From positions 1-31,741 of IMG/VR virus record IMGVR_UViG_3300023199_000070: 31,741 nt of DNA; one strand, given 5' to 3'. Under the pieces are notes generated by a model that had not been told where the DNA came from, did no database searches, and saw only the letters and a list, made by a program, of their open reading frames with translations. The translations under genes were made by a program, and so were the position numbers. Source of the DNA: a virus. Of this stretch, positions 25,414 to 31,637 are shown piece by piece (within the stretch, counting starts at the first letter, position 1; every line of letters begins with the position of its first letter).

Positions 25414-25796
25414 CAGCTCCGCCCGAAAAGATCCGGCTGAACGATTGGCGGGGTCTCGCCCCCGCCGGGCGCGCGACCGTCGGATTGGCCCGCATGATGG
25501 TTGCCATCAGCCCCGGGCTGTTGCGCCAAGAGCCCGCCGCCACTTGAGGTGTTCGGGGCAGCGTCAGGCTCGCGATCCGACTTTTTGAAGTGCTGCGACA
25601 CACTTGGAGAATGGGCCGATCCCCGATCTCGCCGTGCCTCCGCCCAAGGCACATGCTGGGCGCAGGCAGAAAAGGGCGCCCGCCATCCGGGCGGGCCGAA
25701 ACCGAAAGGCGCCGGGCGCCCGCAGCCGGGATGCGCGCAAAGGGGCGGCACTGAGGCGGCGGCGCGGTCGAGCGATATGGCGGCGCGCGATGTCAC
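25413..25796 (-). CDS. Zinc-binding small protein with a QPDLF tail
   Basis: The GTG at 25796 overlaps the previous stop (GTGA) and follows GGAGG, giving 127 residues. A CAHPGCGRPAPFGFGPPG segment and SACAQH make a Cys/His zinc-binding knuckle. After a low-complexity linker the end reads PPIVQPDLFGRS, which contains QPDLF, a match to the beta sliding-clamp binding motif QxxLF/QLxLF. The combination suggests a replication-linked protein. Function is unknown, but the tail motif is the most informative feature. Confidence 0.6.
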   Translation of the reverse strand: MTSRAAISLDRAAASVPPLCAHPGCGRPAPFGFGPPGWRAPFSACAQHVPWAEARRDRGSAHSPSVSQHFKKSDREPDAAPNTSSGGGLLAQQPGADGNHHAGQSDGRAPGGGETPPIVQPDLFGRS

Positions 25797-25963
25797 TCGC
25801 CCCTCCGGCCGATGAGCGCGCGCGCCCACACCGCCATGGCGGCAAGTGCGTCACGCGCCTTGATCGCGGGATAGAGCAGCGCCGAAATCGACAGGTGCAA
25901 CACGAGAAGCGTGCGCCATATGGCGACGCCAAGACAGCGCTCGATCCATGGCAGATGGCTCAC
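25793..25963 (-). CDS. Small single-span membrane protein
   Basis: The GTG at 25963 overlaps the previous stop by four bases (GTGA) and follows GGGGAGG, giving 56 residues. A hydrophobic segment AIWRTLLVLHLSISALLYPAI (about 14-34) forms one membrane helix. The rest is short and positively charged. I do not recognise it. It is translation-coupled with genes of the early operon. Confidence 0.65.
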   Translation of the reverse strand: MSHLPWIERCLGVAIWRTLLVLHLSISALLYPAIKARDALAAMAVWARALIGRRGE

Positions 25964-26214
25964 TTTCGCGCCTCCCCAAGGGTCGACCGGGCGGCGGCGC
26001 TGACAGCCATCTCCCATTTCCTCGGATGGCGGATGCGAACCGCTTCGAACCGGGCCGCGGAGGGGCGGCTCTGCTCGCCGCCCTCGCCGCGATAGCGATA
26101 GCATGTCGAAAGCGACCAGCCCGTCTCGCGCTGCATGGCTTTCGCGGAGGGCCAGGTGGTTCGGCAGAAATCCTGCCAAATCATCAAAAAGGCGTGTTCG
26201 ATTTTCCCAGACAT
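25960..26214 (-). CDS. Small early protein with HTH-like segment
   Basis: The ATG at 26214 follows AAGGAG, giving 84 residues starting MSGKIEHAFLMIWQDF. The middle, WPSAKAMQRETGWSLSTCYRYR, looks like a winged or classical helix-turn-helix, which could bind DNA near the immunity region. Family unknown. The gene is second in the leftward operon, about 98 bases after the Cro-like gene. Confidence 0.65.
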   Translation of the reverse strand: MSGKIEHAFLMIWQDFCRTTWPSAKAMQRETGWSLSTCYRYRGEGGEQSRPSAARFEAVRIRHPRKWEMAVSAAARSTLGEARK

Positions 26215-26312
26215 GGGAACGCTCCTTGATCCATCACTGTCATGCGACACGACAGGACCGATCTGGGAGGGCCCCGCGCCCATGCACTCCGCCAGAAGCC
26301 CACCACCCGCCA

Positions 26313-26549
26313 TCACGCCGCCTCGCCTTTTCGGGGCGGCGCCGAGGCTGACCGACTCCGCGTGCCGGCCAGCGCCTCATGGGTCAGGCAAAAGCCGCGG
26401 CGGCCGGCAGCCGCGATGATCTTAAGATCGGCGTGGCCGGGGATCCGCCCGCGCTGCGCCCATTTGCGCACCACGTCGTGGCTCTCCAAGATGTCGTCGG
26501 CAAGAGCACGCATTGAGGGCCACAGATTGATGATGTCGCGAGCGGTCAT
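26313..26549 (-). CDS. Cro-like helix-turn-helix regulator
   Basis: The ATG at 26549 gives 78 residues; the longer frame starts with TTG. Residues 9-53 (LWPSMRALADDILESHDVVRKWAQRGRIPGHA) form a Cro-type HTH, with the rest a short basic tail. It is the first gene of the leftward operon, divergent from the repressor, the position of Cro. The ATG falls close to the predicted transcription start, so the message may lack a leader. Confidence 0.8.
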   Translation of the reverse strand: MTARDIINLWPSMRALADDILESHDVVRKWAQRGRIPGHADLKIIAAAGRRGFCLTHEALAGTRSRSASAPPRKGEAA

Positions 26550-26555
26550 GCGCCG

Positions 26556-26584
26556 ACATTTGGACAAACGGTCCCCACTGTCAA
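26556..26584 (-). promoter_or_regulatory. Leftward early promoter
   Basis: On the minus strand TTGACA (26584-26579), a 17-bp spacer and AAATGT (26561-26556) fit a sigma-70-type promoter with a good minus 35 and a weak minus 10. The spacer contains the first GGAC dyad. Confidence 0.55.
26561..26575. promoter_or_regulatory. Operator O1, GGGAC-type dyad between the divergent regulators
   Basis: The plus strand reads TGGACAAACGGTCCC, sharing 11 of 15 positions with 27115-27129. It lies in the promoter spacer of the leftward operon, so repressor binding would block it. Confidence 0.6.
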
Positions 26585-26637
26585 GCGGGCCGAATTGGCG
26601 TTAGCCGAAAAAAAACTCCTGGGGCAAGTTGGCCCGC

Positions 26638-26961
26638 ATGACAGACACGCGCAAATCGAGAAACAGCCAGGCACCCACGTCGATGAAGCCCACTCAAGTC
26701 GGATTGCGCCTGACCGCCGCGCGGCTCGCCGTGGGCTTCGATGTGCGCATGCACCTTGCCGACGACCTCGAAATCGACCGATCGGCGCTGACCAAATACG
26801 AGCTCGGCCAGCGGCTGCTGCCCGATTACATCGCGGTTCGCTTTTGCGACCGATATGGCATCACCTTGGATTGGCTGTATCGCGGCCGGCCGGATGGGAT
26901 CGAGCAGCCCTTGCGATCCGAAATCCTGCGGCGCTTCGACACCTTGAGGCCGCGGTCGTAG
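26638..26961 (+). CDS. CI-type transcriptional repressor, HTH only
   Basis: I take ATG 26638 (after GGGG) giving 107 residues; TTG 26629 would add three. Residues about 24-83 (RLTAARLAVGFDV, RSALTKYELGQRLLP, FCDRYGITLDWLYRG) are a xenobiotic-response type HTH. It is divergent from the Cro-like gene and flanked by GGGAC dyads on both sides, which suggests it is the immunity repressor. It has no peptidase S24 domain, so it would not be self-cleaved in the SOS response, and induction must depend on another factor. A weaker dyad (GGGGCAAGTTGGCCC, 26621-26635) overlaps its ribosome-binding region. Confidence 0.8.
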   Translation: MTDTRKSRNSQAPTSMKPTQVGLRLTAARLAVGFDVRMHLADDLEIDRSALTKYELGQRLLPDYIAVRFCDRYGITLDWLYRGRPDGIEQPLRSEILRRFDTLRPRS

Positions 26962-26971
26962 CTCATCCCCC

Positions 26972-26988
26972 GGCGGACACACTCCGCC
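26972..26988 (+). terminator. Small hairpin after the repressor
   Basis: GGCGGA and TCCGCC pair with a 5-base loop, 10 bases after the repressor stop. It is not followed by T, so it may only stabilise the message. Confidence 0.35.
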
Positions 26989-27050
26989 ATCAAACGCAAA
27001 TTCATCTGTGAAATCCCACCCTGTAGACCCTCAATTTGCCTAACGCGAGA

Positions 27051-27065
27051 GGGACGGCCTGTCCA
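27051..27065. promoter_or_regulatory. Operator O2, GGGACGGCCTGTCCA
   Basis: A dyad of the GGGAC-N5-GTCCC form, with one change. It is the first of three in the gap between repressor and the next rightward gene. Confidence 0.6.
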
Positions 27066-27083
27066 GAGATTCGCTCGGGCGCT

Positions 27084-27098
27084 GGGACAGGGGGTCAC
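27084..27098. promoter_or_regulatory. Operator O3, GGGACAGGGGGTCAC
   Basis: A degenerate site of the same form, 33 bases from O2 and 31 bases from O4 (centre to centre), near three helical turns. Confidence 0.5.
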
Positions 27099-27114
27099 CT
27101 TTTTCGCTTGCTTT

Positions 27115-27129
27115 GGGACAATAAGTCCC
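27115..27129. promoter_or_regulatory. Operator O4, perfect dyad GGGACAATAAGTCCC
   Basis: A perfect GGGAC-N5-GTCCC palindrome. The AATAA in the centre resembles a minus 10 element, so it may overlap a rightward promoter. Confidence 0.7.
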
Positions 27130-27241
27130 CTAACGTCTTCCGCATGAGCCGAGGGAGCGCCCTCGATCTCATCAAGATCACGCAGCGCCGCACATGCCCC
27201 AGGCGGCGCGCGTGCGGGCCGCGGCGATGCCGGCGGCCCAA

Positions 27242-27277
27242 GCCCGGCGGGGGCGCCTCCCTTCGCCTCCGCCGGGC
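27242..27277 (+). other. Strong hairpin in the leader of the 27313 gene
   Basis: A 14-bp stem with one G-T wobble (GCCCGGCGGGGGCG, loop CCTCCCTT) lies 35 bases before the ATG at 27313. No T-run follows. It could regulate translation or stabilise the message. The 26962-27312 interval otherwise has only the three operators; the ORF at 27144-27353 is not convincing. Confidence 0.6.
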
Positions 27278-27312
27278 ATCCAAGAAACGGGATTTGGAAA
27301 GGACGATGACGG

Positions 27313-27789
27313 ATGACACCAGAACAGATCGGCGAGGCGCTCAAAGAGCTTGAGCACCCAGACGGCACGCTGCTGCCGAAGGATGTGATCGAGGCCGCGA
27401 GAAGCCCGCAGCACATTCTGCACGACTATTTCGAATGGGATGACGCGCGCGCCGGGCATCTTCACCGGATCGACCAGGCCCGCGGGCTCATCAAGCGCTA
27501 CCGCGTCACGGTCGAGACCTCCAAGCGGCTCTATCAGATCCCGCGATACTTGCGCGACCCAGGGCGCCATGGCGGCGATGCCGGATATCGGCGCGCCGAT
27601 GCGCTGTCGGCCCCCGATCAGCGCAGCGCCCTTGTCGGCGAGCTTCGCCGCCTTGGCGGGCTTCTCGACCGCACGGCCGGCGCCGCCGCGGCGCTCGGCT
27701 TCGCCGATCACGCCGAGGCCATCGAGGCCATGGCCAACAGCGCCCGCGAGGCGGCCGCAACGCTCACCCCCACCCTGACCACAGCCTGA
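27313..27789 (+). CDS. Early phage protein, unknown
   Basis: A 158-residue protein starting MTPEQIGEALKELEHPDG. The first half has LLPKDVIEAARSPQHILHDYF and WDDARAGHLHRIDQARGLIKRYRVTV, and the second half is helical and alanine-rich with a small RLGGLLDRT segment. It is the first gene behind the operator cluster, so it is probably repressor-controlled. A family is not recognised. The gene at 27802 follows after 12 bases and is likely co-transcribed. Confidence 0.7.
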   Translation: MTPEQIGEALKELEHPDGTLLPKDVIEAARSPQHILHDYFEWDDARAGHLHRIDQARGLIKRYRVTVETSKRLYQIPRYLRDPGRHGGDAGYRRADALSAPDQRSALVGELRRLGGLLDRTAGAAAALGFADHAEAIEAMANSAREAAATLTPTLTTA

Positions 27790-27801
27790 GGAGAGACCCA
27801 A

Positions 27802-28605
27802 ATGACAACGACCAAAGTGAAATCCGAGAATGCCGCGATCGAGGTGATGGCTTTTCGCGAGGGACGCGCGCGCTACCACATCGTGGGAAAGACCCCGCTC
27901 ATCTTCAACCGGATGACCGAGAAGGCGAAGCGGCATCTCCTGCTGCCCTCGGGCCGCAAGACGGCGGCCGAGAAGAACTCGGCGCCGAAGCATGACGTTT
28001 ACGCCGAGTTTCGCGAATCTCCCTATGCGCATCGCGAGCGCGCCGACACCGAGACGCTGCTCTACATGCCGCCCGTGGCCCTCAAAAAGGCCATCGCCGC
28101 GGCGGCGATCGACATGCCGGGCACAGCCAAGCGCGCGGTCATCCAGCGCATGATCCGCATCGCGGACCAGCATGTCTCCGTCTTTGGGGTGCCGGAGATA
28201 CTGATCTCAGTCGTCCGAACGGCAGATATGGCGAAAACGCCCGACATCCGCTCCCGCGCGATCCTGCGCGAATGGACGGCGAGCTTCACAATCGATTTCC
28301 CCGAGCCCCAGCTCACCGCCAGCACCATCGCTCAGCTTGTGATCGGCGCGGGGCGCTATTACGGCATCGGCGACTGGCGCCAGGAAAAAGGCTCGGGCGA
28401 TTTCGGTCTGTTCGATCTGGTGGACGAGGACGACGCCACCATGGCGCGCATCCGGGCGGAAGGCGGCCGTGCTGCGCAAGTGGCGGCGATGGCGAACCCC
28501 GCCCTCTTCGATGACGACACGGCGGAGATCCTCTCTTGGTACGAAAGCGAGGCGGCCAAAAGGTTCCCGCAATTGATCGAGCCGCGGGCCATCGCGGCGG
28601 AGTGA
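27802..28605 (+). CDS. Unknown 267-aa early protein with GIGDWRQEKGSGDFG motif
   Basis: A GGAGAGAC element lies before the ATG at 27802. The protein has TPLIFNRMTEKAKRHLLLPS, a conserved-looking ESPYAHRE, then MPPVALKKAIAAAAIDMPG, VPEILISVVRTADMAKTPDI, an ILREWTASFTIDFPEPQLT strand and finally GAGRYYGIGDWRQEKGSGDFG. The glycine-rich loop after a strand resembles the loop of RAMP-type (Cas7/Csm-like) folds, as does the general strand-helix pattern, but similarity to any family is only an impression. I recall uncharacterised phage proteins with the same block. Function unknown. Confidence 0.7.
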   Translation: MTTTKVKSENAAIEVMAFREGRARYHIVGKTPLIFNRMTEKAKRHLLLPSGRKTAAEKNSAPKHDVYAEFRESPYAHRERADTETLLYMPPVALKKAIAAAAIDMPGTAKRAVIQRMIRIADQHVSVFGVPEILISVVRTADMAKTPDIRSRAILREWTASFTIDFPEPQLTASTIAQLVIGAGRYYGIGDWRQEKGSGDFGLFDLVDEDDATMARIRAEGGRAAQVAAMANPALFDDDTAEILSWYESEAAKRFPQLIEPRAIAAE

Positions 28606-28662
28606 TCGACGGTGCCGGGCGCGGGCGCCCGCGCCCGGAAGGCCCCCAATGGGGCATGTCAA

Positions 28663-28960
28663 GGCGGTTATGGCGGGGCCCGGCGCGGCTTGGCAAGGCT
28701 CGGCGGTTGTGGCGTGGCCAGGCCAGGCTGGGCACGGCTAGGCTCGGCACGGCGGGGCGAGGCGGTTACGGCACGGCCGGGCGAGGCCAGGCTGGGCTAG
28801 GCTCGGCACGGCGGGGCGAGGCGGTTATGGCACGGCAAGGCGAGGCGAGGCGAGGCGAGGCGAGGCGGGGCCTGGCAAGGCTCGGCACGGCTCGGCGGTT
28901 GTGGCGTGGCCTGGCTGGGCCCGGCTGGGCTCGGCGGGGCGAGGCGAGGCGGTTGTGGTC
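28663..28960. repeat. Tract of 5-bp GGCNN-type repeats with six GGCGGTT anchors
   Basis: A G-rich tract made of 5-bp units on the GGCNN pattern (GGCAA, GGCTC, GGCAC, GGCGA). Six copies of GGCGGTT(A/G)YGG start at 28663, 28702, 28761, 28820, 28894 and 28948, at intervals of 39, 59, 59, 74 and 54 bp, each one less than a multiple of five. It fills the gap 28606-29021 with no convincing gene; the open frame across it is arginine- and glycine-rich by composition. Confidence 0.85.
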
Positions 28961-29021
28961 CGGCGAGGCCGGGAAAGCCTGGGCGCGGCGCGGATGGGGC
29001 GGCACTTGAAAGGAAAAACAC

Positions 29022-29441
29022 ATGGTCAACAAATTTCCGGCCGGCAACGGGCGCCCCTGCCCCGCCTGCCAAGGCAGCGGCACCGCAGAGCTGCACCCAA
29101 ACCCAGCTGGGGATAACGTCCCTCCTCTGAGCGCCCGGCGCGCCCGCGGTCAGCCCAGCCCCCCCCCGCTCCCGCTCTTCGGCTGGCGCATCTCGGCCGA
29201 CACATCGGCGGCGTGCGCGCTCTGCGGCGGCGAGGGAATAATAGCGCTTCCGGTCGAGGAAATCCTTACCGCCTTGGGCGGGCGATCACGGCCCGCGACC
29301 GGCGCTCTTCTCAGCCTCTATTTCGGCGCGGATGGCGGCGCGCGCACGCTCCTCGGCGGCGATCTCGGCCCGGCGCCGCGCCTCCCCTTTGCCGAGCGCG
29401 AAAACGACGATCAGCCCGACGATCGGCGAAAGCAGGATTGA
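29022..29441 (+). CDS. Zinc-finger protein with two CxxCxGxG motifs
   Basis: The ATG at 29022 follows AAAGGAAAAAC. Residues 13-20 (CPACQGSG) and about 65-72 (CALCGGEG) are DnaJ-type CxxCxGxG knuckles that can bind one zinc. The C-terminal half, after about residue 80, overlaps a convincing gene on the other strand by 156 bases and has no recognisable pattern, so the true C-terminus may be shorter or the region may carry a frameshift. Function unknown. Confidence 0.6.
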   Translation: MVNKFPAGNGRPCPACQGSGTAELHPNPAGDNVPPLSARRARGQPSPPPLPLFGWRISADTSAACALCGGEGIIALPVEEILTALGGRSRPATGALLSLYFGADGGARTLLGGDLGPAPRLPFAERENDDQPDDRRKQD

Positions 29442-29534
29442 GACGATGAACCCCAGGAGGAAGCCGCGCCCCTGCTGGGCGCTTACCCACCCCGCAACAC
29501 AGGCGAACACAATCCAAAGGATCACTAAATCCAT
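29286..29534 (-). CDS. Small two-span membrane protein
   Basis: An 82-residue protein, ATG at 29534 after AAAGGA (six bases). Two hydrophobic segments, LVILWIVFACVAGWV (3-17) and FLLGFIVSILLSPIVGLIVVF (25-45), precede a charged helical tail. The pattern resembles small bacterial membrane proteins with a GRGFLLGFIVSILLSPIVG segment. It is the only leftward gene in the rightward early region, so it may be a lysogenic conversion (moron-type) gene, such as superinfection exclusion. Its first bases overlap the start of the gene at 29533. Confidence 0.7.
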   Translation of the reverse strand: MDLVILWIVFACVAGWVSAQQGRGFLLGFIVSILLSPIVGLIVVFALGKGEARRRAEIAAEERARAAIRAEIEAEKSAGRGP

Positions 29535-29895
29535 GATCTATCCTTTCAAACCCCGCTTGAGAAAAGCCGATTGCGGCCGCGCGCAGCACCCGAAAGACGC
29601 GCACCGCACCGAAAACGCCATCCTCGCCCAATCGCGCAGCCACGCCTTGATCCGCATCAAGGCGGACAGGGGCCCCGGCCGACTGGCACTCGCCTGCGCA
29701 AGCATGACGGATGAGGAGGCGGATGTCATCCTCGAGAGCCTCGCCCTCAGCGCGCGCACCGATGAGAGGATCAGCGCTGCCGACACCAGCCCCGATCGCG
29801 CGCAGGCGGCGGCGGGCCGCGCGGCGGTCACGCGGCAATTGCTGGCACGCGCCGAGATGGGCCCGCCGGAGGCGGCGGCGGAGGTGGACGAATGA
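29533..29895 (+). CDS. Small early protein, unknown
   Basis: The ATG at 29533 gives 120 residues; the open frame extends upstream but that part is antisense to the membrane protein. It contains ENAILAQSRSHALIRIKADRG, ASMTDEEADVILESLALSAR and a C-terminal helix. Its start codon overlaps the ATG of the divergent membrane gene, and an AAAGGA lies about 12 bases upstream, a long spacing. It overlaps the next gene by four bases. Family not recognised. Confidence 0.6.
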   Translation: MIYPFKPRLRKADCGRAQHPKDAHRTENAILAQSRSHALIRIKADRGPGRLALACASMTDEEADVILESLALSARTDERISAADTSPDRAQAAAGRAAVTRQLLARAEMGPPEAAAEVDE

Positions 29896-30125
29896 CGCAT
29901 CGCATCACCGCCCTTGAGGCCGACCGGATCGAGGACCTCATCGCCATGGCGACCTGCCGGATCGATATCGCATCTCGGCTTGCATTCTTAGAAGAGGCCC
30001 ACCGCAGAGACCGCGAGCGGATCATTCGCGCTTGGGGCTGGCGCCAGCTCAAGGCCCTGCGCGCGACCCATGGCTCCATCGCCGAGATGCGGCGCGCCGC
30101 GCGGCAAGAGGGCGCGGCGCCATGA
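29892..30125 (+). CDS. Small helical protein upstream of integrase
   Basis: A 77-residue protein, start overlapping the previous stop (ATGA). It is helical and basic (RIEDLIAMATCRIDIASRLAFLEEAHRRD; a C-terminal GSIAEMRRAAR). Family not recognised. Coupled to both neighbours, so it belongs to the integrase operon. Confidence 0.65.
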   Translation: MTHRITALEADRIEDLIAMATCRIDIASRLAFLEEAHRRDRERIIRAWGWRQLKALRATHGSIAEMRRAARQEGAAP

Positions 30126-30310
30126 CGCCGCCCACGAAAGCCGTCATTACGCGGGCGATCCGGGCTGTGGAGGGCCAGGGCCTCAGCGTCCGCGCGGTCG
30201 AGATCGAAGGCGCCACGGTGCGCTTGATTGTCGGCGGCAAGGCGATAGGCTCGTCTGATCCCGTTGAGAAATGGTTTGCGGAACATGGTTGCGAGGCGCG
30301 GCAAGATTAA
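30122..30310 (+). CDS. Small protein preceding integrase, possible excisionase position
   Basis: The ATG at 30122 overlaps the previous stop (ATGA), giving 62 residues starting MTPPTKAVITRAIRAVEGQG, with ATVRLIVGGKAIG strands and a DPVEKWFAEHG end. Proteins of this type sit right before integrases in many alphaproteobacterial prophages, which suggests a recombination directionality or partner role, but no DNA-binding motif is proven. It overlaps the integrase start by 26 bases. Confidence 0.65.
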   Translation: MTPPTKAVITRAIRAVEGQGLSVRAVEIEGATVRLIVGGKAIGSSDPVEKWFAEHGCEARQD

Positions 30311-31376
30311 GGGCGTGCACGTCTTCCGGCGCCGGCTGGCCGGCGGGCGGGTCGTCGAATATCACCGGGTGCGCGGCCTGCGCGGGTCGCTCTTTTGGAA
30401 GACCGGGGATGACTGCGCGCCCGGATCGCCCGAATATGAGCGCCGTTTCCTCGCCGCGCGGAGCGGCGAGCACCCCCTTGCCGCGAAGACCCAAAGCCCC
30501 GCCACCTTCGGCGGCATCATCACCGCGTTCTACGCCTCGGCGGATTTTGCGGCGCTCGGCGCCCGGACCAGGGCCGACTATCGCCTTTGGGGCGATCGCG
30601 CGCGCGAGAAATTCGGCACCGCGCCCAAGGGCGCGTTCGAGCGGCCGGAGATCCGCGCCGTCGCCATGGCCTTGCGCGACCAGTGGCGCGGCAAGCAGGC
30701 GCACCAGGCATGGGCGGTGCTGCGCCGCGTCGTCTCCTGGGCCTACAAGCGCGGGCTCCTCGATGCCCACCATTTCCGCGATGGCGGGAAGGTCTACCAC
30801 CGCACGCGCCGCGCCGAGATTGTGTGGACCCCCGACGAACGCGCCGCGATCGAGAAGGCCGCGCCCGATTGGGTGCGCCGCGCCTTCATCGGCGCCTGCG
30901 AGACCGGGCTCCGGCCGGGTGATCTGGTCCGCCTCAGCCGCGCGCATATTGAGGCGAGCCCGCGCGGGCGCGCGATCCGCATCCGAACGGGCAAGCGCGG
31001 GCGAATGGCGGTGGTGCCGGTCAGCCCGGCGATGGCGGGCGTGATCGACGAGACACCGCCGGGCCGGCTCCTCATCTTCACGACCGAGGCCGGCCGCCCG
31101 ATCGATCCCGGATACCTCTCGCGGAAGGTGAAGGAAATCCGCCGCGCGTGCGAGCTGCGCGAGGATCTGCGCCTCTATGACTGCAGGGGCACGGCGGCCA
31201 GCGCGCTCTTGCACGCGGGCGCATCGCTCAACCAGATTGCGGTTGCCATGGGCTGGTCGCTCCACTACGCGCAAGGCGTCATCGAAGACTATGCGGCAAC
31301 CCTATCCGACCCGGATGCCGTCCTGGACCTTCTCTTGCGGGCGCGGGCGAAGGCGGAAACGGGAACGAAATTGTAA
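30285..31376 (+). CDS. int: Tyrosine integrase
   Basis: The ATG at 30285 gives 363 residues; a TTG at 30264 is upstream. The catalytic domain has R210 in ETGLRPGDLVRL, K237 in RTGKRGRMAVV, YDCR (298-301) in place of HxxR, W324 in AMGWS and the nucleophile Y336 in VIEDYA. The N-terminal half carries the usual arm and core binding domains. The first catalytic histidine is a tyrosine, a change also seen in some phage members as I recall. It ends 46 bp before tRNA-Ser, which suggests that the tRNA is the attachment site. Confidence 0.9.
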   Translation: MVARRGKIKGVHVFRRRLAGGRVVEYHRVRGLRGSLFWKTGDDCAPGSPEYERRFLAARSGEHPLAAKTQSPATFGGIITAFYASADFAALGARTRADYRLWGDRAREKFGTAPKGAFERPEIRAVAMALRDQWRGKQAHQAWAVLRRVVSWAYKRGLLDAHHFRDGGKVYHRTRRAEIVWTPDERAAIEKAAPDWVRRAFIGACETGLRPGDLVRLSRAHIEASPRGRAIRIRTGKRGRMAVVPVSPAMAGVIDETPPGRLLIFTTEAGRPIDPGYLSRKVKEIRRACELREDLRLYDCRGTAASALLHAGASLNQIAVAMGWSLHYAQGVIEDYAATLSDPDAVLDLLLRARAKAETGTKL

Positions 31377-31422
31377 CATGGGGTGTAACACGCACCCCCA
31401 AAAACCCGCTAAGTCATTGATG
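31377..31422. other. Possible integrase arm-site region between int and tRNA-Ser
   Basis: TGTAACA occurs twice, 12 bp apart (31372-31378 and 31384-31390), and GGGGTGT-AACAC-GCACCCC forms a hairpin. A short AT-richer segment then leads into the tRNA. This may contain integrase binding sites. Confidence 0.4.
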
Positions 31423-31510
31423 GGAAGGGTGGCAGAGTGGTCGATTGCGGCGGTCTTGAAAACCGTTGAACCGAGAGGTTCCGTGGGTTCGAATCCCACC
31501 CCTTCCGCCA
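31423..31510 (+). tRNA. tRNA-Ser (UGA)
   Basis: An 88-base tRNA with acceptor stem GGAAGGG / CCCTTCC, long variable arm, TpsiC loop GGTTCGAATCC, and encoded CCA. The anticodon loop CTTGAAA gives UGA (31457-31459). The integrase lies on its 5' side. The phage end would thus carry or rebuild the 5' part of the gene, unlike the common 3'-end integration. Confidence 0.95.
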
Positions 31511-31637
31511 ATACCTTGTCGCATGCCGTGTCGATGCGTCTCGTATCACTCTGACATCGATGGAAATTCCGGAGCGCATCTGTCTCAGGCTAGTGCATCC
31601 GGGCCCGTCGTTTCGCATCATCTTTGTTGGTGCAATT

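Noticed and set aside
27144-27353. Small ORF starting MSRGSALDLIKI before the 27313 gene
   Set aside because: It has no Shine-Dalgarno, becomes a run of Arg and Cys after residue 12, and contains the strong hairpin; it could be a short leader but I cannot support it.
28536-29009. ORF rich in Arg and Gly across the pentanucleotide repeat
   Set aside because: It follows directly from the repeat composition and has no start signal; frames shift at every anchor.
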